The notes under the pieces are model-generated. The model saw nothing but the letters and a program-made list of their open reading frames with translations. It was not told where the DNA came from and ran no database searches. 64,000 nucleotides of DNA. Origin: Desulfobulbaceae bacterium (GTDB lineage Bacteria > Desulfobacterota > Desulfobulbia > Desulfobulbales > Desulfobulbaceae). A program made the translations under genes and the position numbers. The stretch lies in the NCBI GenBank assembly GCA_023544645.1, contig JAMJFO010000003.1, forward strand, positions 1 to 64,000, in the 5' to 3' direction. Each line of letters begins with the position of its first letter. Position 1 is the stretch's first letter. This document shows positions 44,555-53,397 of this stretch, piece by piece.

Positions 44555-45133
44555 TCACTGGCCATGGGGTGGTTGTTGTACAGGCCCTTTGATCAGCTTC
44601 TGCAGAATTTGTCCGGCTGCGCTGCAATCGCGGCTCGGGACCAGGATAAGAATGTTTTTGAGCTGTTTCAGTATTGCTGCGTCAATGGCCTGTAGCAACA
44701 TCTTCATGCTTGCGTCTGGGGAAAAGTTGCCATGCACACTTCCCAGCAGGGGAACACCGATTTTCCGTATTCGCTTTTTTTCGCCGAGCAGGAGGATTTC
44801 CCGGTAGGCTTTTTCAATCCAGGCCTGTCTCCAGGTCGGCTCCCTGTCCAGATCGTGGACAACAGCGTACCAGCTGCCACTATTTGTCACAACCGAGCCC
44901 GGTTTACGGGGTTTTGCTTCCATTACACTGGTCATCAGCCGTATCGGGTGTTCCTCTGTATAGCGTATGACGGGGTCAACAGTGAGCACCAGGTGGGTAT
45001 CTTCCTCGAAGACGCGGACTTCGGCCGGAAGGGGAGAGAGGGAGTCGGGGACCACGGCGAGGGAAACGGTATTGACGGTTGGCTGTTTACCCCTGCCGCC
45101 CTCCAGCACGGTAAATCGGGTTGTATCGGTCAT
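44555..45133 (-). CDS. conserved hypothetical, possibly macro-domain-like
   Basis: 192 residues with no signal or membrane segment. The C-terminal half, with IRKIGVPLLGSVHGNFSPD followed by SMKMLLQAIDAAILKQLKNI, vaguely recalls macro domains (Lxx...G.GxxxG) that bind ADP-ribose; the N-terminal half with VRVFEEDTHLVLTVDPVIRY is beta-rich. The conserved macro motif NxAN is not obvious: VVTNSGSWYAVV is the nearest. The relation is weak and the function is unknown. It lies alone between + strand genes. Confidence 0.5.
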   Translation of the reverse strand: MTDTTRFTVLEGGRGKQPTVNTVSLAVVPDSLSPLPAEVRVFEEDTHLVLTVDPVIRYTEEHPIRLMTSVMEAKPRKPGSVVTNSGSWYAVVHDLDREPTWRQAWIEKAYREILLLGEKKRIRKIGVPLLGSVHGNFSPDASMKMLLQAIDAAILKQLKNILILVPSRDCSAAGQILQKLIKGPVQQPPHGQ

Positions 45134-45380
45134 GTATCCTCTTCAGTTTGCCGGTTAATATGCATTATATCATAATTCATGGAGATATTGGCGGAACAAG
45201 ATCGGATTTTCAGCGTACATGATGAAATTTTTCAGGATAATCATACGGTTCCGTGAAAATGAACCTTGATTTTTTGGCTGCCGTTGTGCGATAATATGAA
45301 AATTGAAGAAGTTGTTAAGTCGTTTCACCTTACTTTTAAAGGTGATTGCGAGAAATTAATTTCCAGCAAAGGCGAGTATC

Positions 45381-46049
45381 ATGCGTTGTCCAAAGTGCGG
45401 TTTTATTTCGTTCGATCTGATTGAAAGCTGTGTCAAATGTGGAAAAAATATTGCTGATGCGGCAACAGGACTTCACGGTACTGTTGCCGGCGTGGCGCCT
45501 CCTGTTTTTTTGAGGATGCCCGGCGAGGAAGCAACAGTCGTCGATGCTGAAGAACCGCTGGATTTCGGTACGGATACGGAAGAAGAAACAGTGGATTTTT
45601 CTTTTGACGAGGAGTCATCCGGCCAACAAGGCGAAGAGGTTGAGTTGAATCTCGGAGAGATGGATGACACTGCTCCTGAAATCGACTTTGGCGGCGAGAC
45701 GGCAGGAGATGAGGAGGCTCCTGAGATTGACCTGGGTTTTGATGAAGAGGTTGTTGAGGAGCCGCAAACAGAGGAGTCTATCGATATCTCTGATCTGGGG
45801 CCTTCCGAGGAAGTCGAAGAGACGCCGTCTCAGGAATTCCTTGAAGAAGAGCCTGAAGCGACTGTCGAAGAGACCGCTGCCGCCGGTGCCGGTCAGGGGC
45901 TGGAAGACCTGAAGGTTGAAGGGATCGATCTGGAGAGCACCCCCGGGGCCCCTGATTCGGGCAAAGTCATGCCGTCGGTGAAGACCGGTACCGCTCTTGA
46001 TGATTTTGATATCGACCTGGGAGACTTGATCACCAGCAAAAAAGACTGA
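45381..46049 (+). CDS. zinc-ribbon acidic repeat protein
   Basis: 222 residues. It begins with a C4 zinc ribbon (MRCPKCGFISFDLIESCVKC). The rest is a highly acidic low-complexity region with repeated LDFG.ETEEE/IDFGGE/IDLGFDEE units (for example TVDFSFDEESSGQQGEEVEL). It ends with a more ordered stretch, TALDDFDIDLGDLITSKKD. There is no membrane segment. Proteins of this build (N-terminal zinc ribbon plus acidic repeats) are common in Desulfobacterota and of unknown role. A terminator follows. Confidence 0.65.
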   Translation: MRCPKCGFISFDLIESCVKCGKNIADAATGLHGTVAGVAPPVFLRMPGEEATVVDAEEPLDFGTDTEEETVDFSFDEESSGQQGEEVELNLGEMDDTAPEIDFGGETAGDEEAPEIDLGFDEEVVEEPQTEESIDISDLGPSEEVEETPSQEFLEEEPEATVEETAAAGAGQGLEDLKVEGIDLESTPGAPDSGKVMPSVKTGTALDDFDIDLGDLITSKKD

Positions 46050-46070
46050 TCCTTCTTTATCCTGTTGCAA

Positions 46071-46116
46071 GCCCTCCGGCGGGGAATGTCCTGTTCCGCG
46101 CCCGAGGGTTTTTTTA
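46071..46116 (+). terminator. rho-independent terminator
   Basis: CCCTCCGGCGGGGAA (46072-46086) pairs imperfectly with TTCCGCGCCCGAGGG, followed by TTTTTTT. It ends the zinc-ribbon gene. Confidence 0.8.
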
Positions 46117-46150
46117 TGGGTAATCCGGTTTGCCCGCTGTCTACTTGTGC

Positions 46151-46179
46151 TTGACACGATCTTTTTTTTCGTTTATTAT
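46151..46179 (+). promoter_or_regulatory. strong sigma70-type promoter in the region before tRNA-Phe
   Basis: TTGACA (46151-46156), 17-base spacer, TATTAT (46174-46179): near-consensus boxes with ideal spacing. The start would be about 46186, 160 bases before tRNA-Phe. No ORF lies between; it may be a second tRNA promoter or a small RNA promoter. Confidence 0.5.
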
Positions 46180-46297
46180 TTAAAATTTTTGCTGCACATA
46201 ATTCTGCCGGAGCCGGCCATATTTAACCTTCCTTTGCCCCCAGTGATTATTAACTGCCGGGTGATTCTAACGTATGGGGAAAGTTGAATTATTTTTC

Positions 46298-46327
46298 TTG
46301 ACTGGCTGCTCCGAATTAGGCTATTAA
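46298..46327 (+). promoter_or_regulatory. promoter of tRNA-Phe
   Basis: TTGACT (46298-46303), 18-base spacer, TATTAA (46322-46327); the predicted start is about 15 bases before the tRNA. Confidence 0.6.
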
Positions 46328-46346
46328 ACAGCTTTAAAGCTACGGT

Positions 46347-46422
<76 letters not shown>

Positions 46423-46434
46423 TTTAAGCATGGT

Positions 46435-46470
46435 AAGGAGTTGCAGAGCTCACTGTAACTCCTTTTTTTA
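46435..46470 (+). terminator. rho-independent terminator after tRNA-Phe
   Basis: AAGGAGTT (46435-46442) pairs with AACTCCTT (46457-46464), with GCAGAGCTCACTGT as apical region, followed by a T tract. Confidence 0.85.
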
Positions 46471-46547
46471 TTTACAGATAACAAAGCAACGCTAAGGCCG
46501 GGACTCGGAGATATGGTGCCCGGTGTTATTCATTGAGGAACAGCGAG

Positions 46548-48632
46548 ATGAAAAGGGATTTGAACAAGGTACGTAATATTGGGATCAGCGCCCATATAGA
46601 TTCGGGTAAAACAACTCTGACCGAGCGCATTCTTTTTTACACCCAGAGGATCCATGCCATTCACGAGGTGCGGGGCAAGGATGGCGTCGGCGCGACCATG
46701 GATTCCATGGAGCTGGAAAAAGAGCGCGGCATTACGATTCAGTCGGCAGCGACCTATTGCAGCTGGAAGAACCACGATATCAATATCATCGATACCCCCG
46801 GTCATGTTGACTTCACCATTGAGGTTGAGCGGGCCCTTCGCGTGCTCGACGGCGCAGTGCTCATCCTCTGCTCTGTGGGGGGGGTTCAGTCCCAGTCAAT
46901 CACGGTCAACCGGCAGATGACCCGCTACAAGGTTCCGCGTATTGCCTTTGTCAACAAGTGTGACCGGACCGGCGCCAATCCGAAAAGGGTTACCCAGCAG
47001 CTCCGTGACAAACTGGGCCTCAATGCAATAATGCTGCAGCTGCCCATCGGCCTGGAAAGCGAGCTGGAAGGCATTGTTGACCTGGTCAGCATGAAAGCAG
47101 TGTATTTTGACGGGGACCAGGGTGAGACCATCCGTTATGAGGAGATTCCCGACAACATGAAAGCGGAAGCCGAGGAAAAACGCGAAGAGTTGCTTGATGC
47201 GGTTTCCATGTTTTCCGATGAACTGATGGAGGCTATACTCGAGGAGAGGGCGCCCAGCGAAGAAATGATTATGGATGCCATCAGGAAGGGAACGCTGAAC
47301 CTTGAATTTACCCCGGTCCTGATGGGTTCAGCCTATAAGAATAAAGGGGTCCAGCCCCTGCTTGACGCGGTCAACGATTATCTTCCCTGCCCCACCGATG
47401 TTGAAAGCACAGCCCTGGACCTGAACAACAATGAGGCTGAACAGCCGGTTACCAATAATTCCGATGATCCGCTGATTGCCCTGGCCTTCAAACTTGAAGA
47501 GGGGCGCTATGGTCAGTTGACCTATGTGCGGACCTACCAGGGGACTATCAGGAAAGGTGAGGCCATCGTCAATGCCCGCACCGGCAAAAAGGTGAAGGTG
47601 GGTCGTCTGGTGCGCATGCATGCCGACCAGATGGAGGAGATCGAGGAGGCCGGTGCCGGGGATATTGTCGCCCTGTTCGGCATTGATTGCGCGTCAGGTG
47701 ATTCGTTCTGTGACGAGCGGATCAATGTTTCAATGAGCTCCATGCATGTTCCGACTCCGGTTATCTCCCTGGCGATCAGGCCGGTGGACAACAAGGCGCA
47801 GAACAACATGTCCAAGGCTTTGAACCGATTCGGCAAGGAAGATCCGACGTTCAAGACCTTTGTTGACCATGAGACCAACGAGACAATTATCTCCGGAATG
47901 GGCGAACTCCACCTTGAAGTCTATATTGAACGGATGAAAAGGGAGTACAAGGCCGAGGTCGAGGTCGGCGCCCCGCGGGTTGCCTATCGGGAGACCATCA
48001 GCCAGCGGGCCGATTTCAACTACACCCACAAGAAGCAGACCGGTGGCTCCGGCCAGTTCGGTCGTGTTGCAGGCTATCTGGAGCCGCTGGAAGAGGGCGA
48101 ATACGAATTTGTCGACCAGATCGTTGGCGGTTCGATTCCCCGGGAATACATTCCTTCCTGTGATAAAGGCTTTCAGAAGTCCATGGAAAAGGGAATTCTC
48201 ACCGGCTCGCCGATCACCGGGGTGCGGGTGGTGATCAACGACGGCAGTTACCATACTGTCGACTCCTCGGACGTCGCCTTTCAGCTGGCGGCTATCGGGG
48301 GCTATAAAGAAGCGTATGCCAAGGCCAGTCCCGTTGTCAAGGAGCCGATCATGAAAGTGGCCGTTGAGGGGCCGTCGGAATTCCAGGGCGCTATCATGGG
48401 CAGCATCAACCAGCGGCGCGGTATCATTGTCGGCACCTTTGAGGAGGGTAATTATACAGTGGTCGAGGCCGAAGTGCCGCTGGCCGAGATGTTCGGCTAT
48501 TCAACGGTTCTGCGTTCGCTGACCCAGGGCAAGGCCGAATTCACCATGGAGTTCAGCTCCTACAAGCAGGTGCCGAAAAGTGTTTCGGAAGAGCTGATCA
48601 AGGCTTACCAGGAAGAAAAGAAAAATCAATAG
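46548..48632 (+). CDS. fusA: elongation factor G, mitochondrial-like type
   Basis: 694 residues from ATG 46548 (GAGGA upstream). GTP-dependent ribosome translocase. G1 [11 protein letters not shown]2 around [12 protein letters not shown]3 [11 protein letters not shown] and G4 NKCDRTGA are intact. Domains II to V follow, with [20 protein letters not shown] and the domain IV region [16 protein letters not shown]. The [20 protein letters not shown] sequence is closer to mitochondrial EF-G1 than to the common bacterial form. Such EF-G lineages are known in spirochaetes, planctomycetes and deltaproteobacteria. It stands outside the usual rpsL-rpsG-fusA-tuf cluster, so a second, standard EF-G gene may exist elsewhere. 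Confidence 0.94.
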   Translation: MKRDLNKVRNIGISAHIDSGKTTLTERILFYTQRIHAIHEVRGKDGVGATMDSMELEKERGITIQSAATYCSWKNHDINIIDTPGHVDFTIEVERALRVLDGAVLILCSVGGVQSQSITVNRQMTRYKVPRIAFVNKCDRTGANPKRVTQQLRDKLGLNAIMLQLPIGLESELEGIVDLVSMKAVYFDGDQGETIRYEEIPDNMKAEAEEKREELLDAVSMFSDELMEAILEERAPSEEMIMDAIRKGTLNLEFTPVLMGSAYKNKGVQPLLDAVNDYLPCPTDVESTALDLNNNEAEQPVTNNSDDPLIALAFKLEEGRYGQLTYVRTYQGTIRKGEAIVNARTGKKVKVGRLVRMHADQMEEIEEAGAGDIVALFGIDCASGDSFCDERINVSMSSMHVPTPVISLAIRPVDNKAQNNMSKALNRFGKEDPTFKTFVDHETNETIISGMGELHLEVYIERMKREYKAEVEVGAPRVAYRETISQRADFNYTHKKQTGGSGQFGRVAGYLEPLEEGEYEFVDQIVGGSIPREYIPSCDKGFQKSMEKGILTGSPITGVRVVINDGSYHTVDSSDVAFQLAAIGGYKEAYAKASPVVKEPIMKVAVEGPSEFQGAIMGSINQRRGIIVGTFEEGNYTVVEAEVPLAEMFGYSTVLRSLTQGKAEFTMEFSSYKQVPKSVSEELIKAYQEEKKNQ

Positions 48633-48692
48633 ACTGTGGTGCGCCATAGCGTTATTATAAAAATACATCTATAACATATTTGGGGTGTGGCA

Positions 48693-49388
48693 ATGGGATA
48701 TGAGCCTCTGGCGAATAAGAATCCTCTCCGGGTTCTGAAAATAGGACAAGAAAGAACAAGTGAAATGGGTCTGGTCATGGCCCGGGCCGGGCTGGGCAAA
48801 ACCGCCCTGCTGGTCCAGATAGCGCTCGATTCGATCCTGCTGGGTAACAGGGTTATCCATGTCAGCATCGGAGAATCCATCGATAAAACAAGGGTCTGGT
48901 ATGACGATATCCTTCGGCATATTCTCCAGGAGGAGAGCGTAACCAGGCCGCACGAGCTGATCGATATGGTGCAGCGTCATCGGATGATCATGACCTTCAA
49001 GGAATCGGCGTTCACCCGGCCACGCCTGGAGGAGCGGCTCAATGACATGATCATGCAGGATATTTTCAAGCCGAATTGTCTGGTGATCGACGGATTTGAC
49101 TTTGAAACCGCTGACCGGTCCACCCTTGAAGATATCAGGGAAATGGCGGAAACCATGAGCCTCCATGTCTGGTTTTCAGCGGTCAGTCATCGTGAAGATA
49201 CCAGGGTATCCAGCGCAGGTGTGCCTGCGCCCTGTCATGAGGTGGATGATCTTTTTGATACGGTCATCCTTCTCAAGCCTGAAAAGAATAAGATCCGTCT
49301 CGATATAGTCAAAAACAAGGGTGAGGCGCCTGAGGCCGGAGTTGACCTTGATCTCGACCCGACAACCATGATGATTCAAAAGGGATAA
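48693..49388 (+). CDS. KaiC/RecA-like P-loop ATPase
   Basis: 231 residues from ATG 48693 (a GTG two codons earlier is also possible). The N-terminal region has an atypical Walker A MGLVMARAGLGKTALLVQIA, followed by RVIHVSIGESIDKTRVWYDD. Walker B FKPNCLVIDGFDF lies near residue 130. After it comes a serine-rich segment HVWFSAVSHREDTRVSSAGV and a C-terminal DTVILLKPEKNKIRLDIVKN. This is the core of the KaiC/RadA-like RecA family without extra domains. No specific function is known. It lies between fusA and the eukaryote-type hisA gene, all on the plus strand. Confidence 0.75.
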   Translation: MGYEPLANKNPLRVLKIGQERTSEMGLVMARAGLGKTALLVQIALDSILLGNRVIHVSIGESIDKTRVWYDDILRHILQEESVTRPHELIDMVQRHRMIMTFKESAFTRPRLEERLNDMIMQDIFKPNCLVIDGFDFETADRSTLEDIREMAETMSLHVWFSAVSHREDTRVSSAGVPAPCHEVDDLFDTVILLKPEKNKIRLDIVKNKGEAPEAGVDLDLDPTTMMIQKG

Positions 49389-49472
49389 ACCCCCGTTGTT
49401 TCCATAGCTTCCCGGCCCGGGAGAAAATTCTCCCGGGCTGTTACTCCGGCATTCAGCATTAACGAGAATTCT

Positions 49473-50243
49473 ATGCGATTTCGACCCTGTATCGACCTCC
49501 ATGGAGGCCGGGTCAAGCAGATTGTCGGGTCAACCCTCCAGGATGATCGTGCCGACTCCCTGCAGACGAATTTTTCCTCGGATTTCCCTCCGTCCCACTA
49601 CGCAGAAATTTACCGTAAAGACCGTCTTACCGGTGGCCATATCATCATGCTCGGCCGGGGTAATGAAGCTGCCGCCATTGATGCGCTCAACGCCTGGCCG
49701 GGAGGAATGCAGGTCGGCGGCGGTATCAGTGCGGATAATGCCTCCTGGTGGATTGAGCAGGGCGCCTCGCATGTGATAGTCACTTCCCATGTTTTTCATA
49801 ACGGCATTCTGAATGAGGAGCGGTTGACCTCTTTGCGGGACCTTGTCGGCCGGACCAGGCTGGTCCTTGACCTGAGCTGCCGCTGGCGTGAGGACGGCTA
49901 TTATGTCGTCACGGACCGCTGGCAGAAGTTTACTGGTCTGCAGGTGTCTGAAAAGACCTTGGCATGGCTGGCCGGTTTCTGCGACGAGTTTCTGGTGCAT
50001 GCGGTGGATGTTGAGGGAAAGTGCATGGGTGTTGATGAACCCCTTATCCGCTTGCTCGCTCAATATACCACGATTCCGACTACATATGCCGGCGGGGTGT
50101 CGACCATGGCAGACCTTGAATTGATAAGGGATGCCGGCAACGGCAGGCTCGATGTGACAGTGGGCAGTGCGCTGGATATATTCGGCGGCACCGGATTGAC
50201 CTACGCTGAAGTTGTGGCGCTGCACAATTCCATGAACCGGTGA
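49473..50243 (+). CDS. hisA: eukaryote-type HisA (ProFAR isomerase, His6 type)
   Basis: 256 residues, a TIM barrel catalysing the fourth step of histidine synthesis. The start MRFRPCIDLHGGRVKQIVGS with the catalytic Asp is the plant/yeast HIS6 pattern, not the usual bacterial IPAIDLxxGxxVRL. HIIMLGRGNEAAAIDALNAW, the GGGIS phosphate loop and LVLDLSCRWREDGYYVVTDR are also of that type. The second phosphate loop YAGGVSTMADLELI and the end DVTVGSALDIFGG are intact. Other his genes are not nearby. The family is scattered among bacteria and probably spread by transfer. Confidence 0.9.
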   Translation: MRFRPCIDLHGGRVKQIVGSTLQDDRADSLQTNFSSDFPPSHYAEIYRKDRLTGGHIIMLGRGNEAAAIDALNAWPGGMQVGGGISADNASWWIEQGASHVIVTSHVFHNGILNEERLTSLRDLVGRTRLVLDLSCRWREDGYYVVTDRWQKFTGLQVSEKTLAWLAGFCDEFLVHAVDVEGKCMGVDEPLIRLLAQYTTIPTTYAGGVSTMADLELIRDAGNGRLDVTVGSALDIFGGTGLTYAEVVALHNSMNR

Positions 50244-50256
50244 AATTTCCTGAACA

Positions 50257-50445
50257 ATGAACGAATTCAATCGACAGCAGGATCCGGCGCCTAGCGAATT
50301 GGCGGAATTGAAACTGTTCGTCGAGGAAGATCTGTGCAGGGCATTTCAGCGGTGTGTCTGGATACTGATTAACGAGACAGGCCGCGATAAACATGACATT
50401 ATGCGGGAGGCAGTCAGGGATTTTCTGGTGAAGCACGGGTGTTGA
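50257..50445 (+). CDS. small conserved hypothetical protein
   Basis: 62 residues, ATG 50257, 13 bases after hisA and so probably in its transcript. Mostly helical, with FVEEDLCRAFQRCVWILINE and GRDKHDIMREAVRDFLVKHG. Two cysteines flank the central helix. It has no membrane segment or recognisable motif; the end VRDFLVKHGC resembles short CopG/Arc-like or regulator tails. Function unknown. Confidence 0.55.
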   Translation: MNEFNRQQDPAPSELAELKLFVEEDLCRAFQRCVWILINETGRDKHDIMREAVRDFLVKHGC

Positions 50446-50670
50446 TCGAGCAGTTGGAGGGTGCGCAAGCTAAAGTACTTGATTCCAACGAAATAAAAGC
50501 GGTAAAATAAATATAGGATTCATAGTGGCGGCGAGATGATAATGGCAGGCACGCTGGACCCAGGCGCCACTGAACTTTACTATTTCCCCTGATTTCTGTC
50601 CGTCCTTGCACATGATTGCGGAAAAAGCATGTATAATAACCTATTAAGCGATGTCAGCGCATCCCGGTAA

Positions 50671-51057
50671 ATGAAATACCAGATCAAAAAAGAAGATAAC
50701 CTGCCATACTACCTGGTTCAATTATCAGGTCCTTTGTGCCTTGACCAACTCGAAAAGTGCTATGTTGAAATAATCAATCATCCTCAATGGAAGCCGGATA
50801 CTGATATTCTTTGGGATGCGCAGCAATGCATTTTTGATCATCTGGACAGTGAGGATCTGAATTCCATCGGTACTATGACATTAAAATACAAGGAAAAAAG
50901 AGGAAGAGGGAAAGCCGCGTGGGTCGTTGCCAGAGAAATCGATTTTGGCGTATCACGGATGTTTGATATTTTAAGTGAAGGGAAAGTCGCCTTTCATTTT
51001 CGCGTTTTCAAAAATATGCAAAATGCCCGACAATTTTTTTCCCAGGGAGATGATTGA
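50671..51057 (+). CDS. STAS/SpoIIAA-like small protein
   Basis: 128 residues, ATG 50671. The alternating pattern YYLVQLSGPLCLDQLEKCYV, ILWDAQQCIFDHLDSEDLNS, AAWVVAREIDFGVSRMFDIL and HFRVFKNMQNARQFF fits the SpoIIAA/STAS-like fold found in many bacterial proteins of unknown role. There is no conserved phosphorylated Ser in the expected place. A TATAAT box lies about 35 bases before the ATG (50633-50638), but its -35 partner is not clear. It stands alone. Confidence 0.6.
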   Translation: MKYQIKKEDNLPYYLVQLSGPLCLDQLEKCYVEIINHPQWKPDTDILWDAQQCIFDHLDSEDLNSIGTMTLKYKEKRGRGKAAWVVAREIDFGVSRMFDILSEGKVAFHFRVFKNMQNARQFFSQGDD

Positions 51058-51395
51058 AACGGAAAAAACCGACTTGCACAATTTTTCATGCGCCGGTCCC
51101 GGCAATTTCCCCGTCTGGGCAGAGAGTTTGCTACAATCAGGCGCAGCCTTAACTTCATAATGAAAGTATACTCCGACTCCAGCTTTATTGCTCTTGGTCA
51201 ATGCTCTTGTTTTTTGGTACGTGTTGCTGTATATACCACCGTCATACCAAACCCATCGTGCTGCTTGAAAAGCAATATGATGAGCGCGAAAAAGGAAGCA
51301 ATAACGGGCGGGCCTTAAACTAATTCAAGCAGTTGCGAAGCTGATCCTTGTTGCTGAAAGTTTCAGGGAAACCTGCACATACCACATTGTCAATT
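51058..51395. other. 338-base intergenic region before tRNA-Leu(CAA)
   Basis: No coding sequence is supported. The ORFs in the area overlap the tRNA or run in weak frames. It must hold the tRNA promoter, which I cannot place with confidence. Confidence 0.45.
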
Positions 51396-51483
51396 GCCGG
51401 AGTGGTGAAACTGGTAGACGCACTGGACTCAAAATCCAGCGGGCCTTGCGCCCATGTCGGTTCGATTCCGACCTCCGGCACCA
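51396..51483 (+). tRNA. tRNA-Leu (anticodon CAA)
   Basis: 88 bases with encoded CCA. The acceptor stem pairs GCCGGAG with CTCCGGC. The anticodon arm CTGGACTCAAAATCCAG gives anticodon CAA; the variable arm is CGGGCCTTGCGCCCATG and the T arm GTCGGTTCGATTCCGAC. Confidence 0.97.
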
Positions 51484-51495
51484 TTAGATATCAAC

Positions 51496-51526
51496 GGGTT
51501 AGGTCTTCAGGGCTTAACCCTTTTTT
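51496..51526 (+). terminator. rho-independent terminator after tRNA-Leu(CAA)
   Basis: GGGTTAGG... pairs with ...CTTAACCC, followed by TTTTTT. Transcription of the CAP gene behind it needs its own promoter or read-through. Confidence 0.75.
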
Positions 51527-51542
51527 GTCAGGATTTTTGACC

Positions 51543-52100
51543 GTGTTTCAGTGTAATCGTAACTGCATTATTCTCATAATTTTATTCTTTGCCTTGCCGG
51601 CGACGTTCAATAATGTTGCCGCCGGCGAGAGAGGGATTATGCGGGGCATGACGGCAGCGCATAACAGCGTGCGATCCGGGGTGGGCGTCCAGCCACTCGT
51701 CTGGTCCGATGAGCTGGCCGGGACCGCTCAGGAATGGGCTGACCATCTCGAGGAGAACAGCGGATGTACACTGCGGCATCGACCGCGGGATGGCATATTT
51801 GCCCATGGTTATGGCGAAAATCTCTACTGGGCCGGCCCCTTGAGGATGTCCGGCGGCCAAAAGGAAATACAGCAGGTAACTCCCGACAAAGTGGTGAAAA
51901 GCTGGGCAGGAGAAGCTGCAGACTATGAATACGAGAGCAATTCCTGCAGGTCGGGGATGACTTGCGGCCATTACACCCAGGTTGTCTGGAGGCAGACAGC
52001 CCGAGTTGGTTGTGGACGGGCCGTGTGCGCCGATAAAAGCCAGGTCTGGGTATGCAATTATGATCCGGCCGGCAATTTTCTCGGTCAAAAACCATATTAA
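51543..52100 (+). CDS. secreted CAP (SCP/PR-1) domain protein
   Basis: 185 residues from GTG 51543 (CAGGA upstream); a longer frame starting at 51348 runs through the tRNA and is rejected. A signal peptide (CIILIILFFALPATFNNVAA) precedes a full CAP domain: MTAAHNSVRSGVGVQPLVWS, AQEWADHLEENSGCTLRHRP (His), AHGYGENLYWAG (Glu/Asn cavity), CGHYTQVVWRQTARVGCGRA (His and the classic GHYTQVVW signature) and WVCNYDPAGNFLGQKPY. CAP proteins are extracellular and often bind lipids or act on the envelope. Four or more Cys may form disulfides. Confidence 0.9.
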   Translation: MFQCNRNCIILIILFFALPATFNNVAAGERGIMRGMTAAHNSVRSGVGVQPLVWSDELAGTAQEWADHLEENSGCTLRHRPRDGIFAHGYGENLYWAGPLRMSGGQKEIQQVTPDKVVKSWAGEAADYEYESNSCRSGMTCGHYTQVVWRQTARVGCGRAVCADKSQVWVCNYDPAGNFLGQKPY

Positions 52101-52317
52101 CCGGTTGAAACCGGTAATACATTTTTCCCGGGCGATTTTTGGCATATACCCTTAAAAATCAGCAGGTTGTCATCATTAAAAAAAGGAGTCCAAAAATTTG
52201 ACTTTGGTACCACGGTGTGATACGGTTAAATAAGTTGAAAGTGCGTCAGCCTGACCGACCTAGTCAAAAATAATTGCACGCCTTCCTGAATGCACTTCAG
52301 CTTGTTTCTCCTTGATA

Positions 52318-52360
52318 AGGGGCCCGGGACGAGATGTCGATCCGGGCCCTGTCTTTTTTC
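52318..52360 (+). terminator. rho-independent terminator in 52101-52464
   Basis: GGGGCCCGG (52319-52327) pairs with CCGGGCCC (52341-52348), followed by a T-rich tail. It ends the CAP-protein transcript. The rest of this 364-base intergenic stretch shows no gene that I can support. Confidence 0.7.
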
Positions 52361-52464
52361 TTCCTTTCTTTTCGTTAATTTTCTGTTATTTTTTATTTTT
52401 TCATCCCGGAAAACAGGAAGTATCGTTCATTGTTAACATGTGGACCATGCGCGGAGGAGCCCTC

Positions 52465-53157
52465 ATGGCATTGATGTCCTTGCTGAAAAAAACGCTGCAC
52501 TCCATCACCCGGGCAAGACTCCTGGTCTTGATGCTGCTGTGCGCCGGCCTGGCCCTGGTGCTGGTTGTTGTCACGGTCATAGGTTTCACCTGGCTTGCCG
52601 CTCATGTCATAACGTTTGAGCAGGGATGGCTTGATACATTAATGAACTGGATGGTTGGCGTGGTTCTGGGGGCAGGAGGCTGGTTTATGCTCCCGGTTCT
52701 TGTTATCCTGATTGCGGGCGCCTTTCAGGATGTGACCATTCACAGGGTTGAAAGCGTGGAATATCCCGATGAGGTCCGGCAGGGTGAACCGCGTTTCTGG
52801 CCGGATGTTGTACACGATATCCGTTTTACCCTGAAAGCATTAGTGCTCAATATAAGTATTCTGCCGTTTTATTTTATCGGAATAGGTTTTCTTCTCACCA
52901 TCCTGCTTAACAGCTACCTCCTTGGCCGTGAATTTTTTGAAAGCGCTGCCGGATATCATCTCGGCAAGGCAGAAGCGCAGCAATTGGGCCGTCGTAATAG
53001 AAAAATGGTGTATGGAAGCGGGTTGCTGATAACCCTGGTAAGCCTGGTGCCGGTTCTCAATCTTTTTGCGCCGATCATCGCAATTGTGTGGATGGTTCAT
53101 CTCTACCATAACCTTCCCGAACGGGCGAAAACCAGTTTGCCATCATCAGGCCTGTAG
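52465..53157 (+). CDS. CysZ/EI24-like membrane protein
   Basis: 230 residues from ATG 52465, which has GCGGAGGAG at the right distance; the upstream frame from 52312 is not needed. Three or four hydrophobic segments (LLVLMLLCAGLALVLVVVTV, LMNWMVGVVLGAGGWFMLPV, LNISILPFYFIGIGFLLTIL, YGSGLLITLVSLVPVLNLFA) and the short loop NSYLLGREFFESAAGYHLGK are typical of the EI24/CysZ family. CysZ members are sulfate channels in some bacteria, but the family is broader; here no sulfate-assimilation genes are adjacent. Probably an inner-membrane protein of unknown substrate. Confidence 0.8.
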   Translation: MALMSLLKKTLHSITRARLLVLMLLCAGLALVLVVVTVIGFTWLAAHVITFEQGWLDTLMNWMVGVVLGAGGWFMLPVLVILIAGAFQDVTIHRVESVEYPDEVRQGEPRFWPDVVHDIRFTLKALVLNISILPFYFIGIGFLLTILLNSYLLGREFFESAAGYHLGKAEAQQLGRRNRKMVYGSGLLITLVSLVPVLNLFAPIIAIVWMVHLYHNLPERAKTSLPSSGL

Positions 53158-53306
53158 TCCTTGATATTCAAGGGATGCGATAGAAGCGGAGGACTGTATT
53201 TCCCGCTGGCCAGCCTACGATGTGGCCGTGCGACAATTTGCCACATTCTTTTGCTTCCACTGATATTATAAAGTTCTTTTTATATGTTTAAAAATGCAGC
53301 TGTTAA

Positions 53307-53354
53307 CCCGCATTTCCCAATAGTTTTCGTTATGAAAGCGGTGAGAAATGCGGG
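53307..53354. repeat. palindromic repeat element, copy C (48 bp, centre deleted)
   Basis: The ends are CCCGCATTTCCCA and GTGAGAAATGCGGG; between them is AGTTTTCGTTATGAAAGCGG, matching the reverse complement of the right end of copy A (AGTTTTCGTTACGAAAGCCC). It is a short derivative of the same family, 43 bases upstream of the selenocytochrome gene. Confidence 0.82.
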
Positions 53355-53397
53355 TTTAAGGGGAAATGGCTGCTGATTCTTTCAAAAAGGAGGTATT

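Noticed and set aside
51348-51542. N-terminal part of the CAP-protein frame starting before tRNA-Leu(CAA)
   Set aside because: This part is the translation of the tRNA itself; the signal peptide starts after it.
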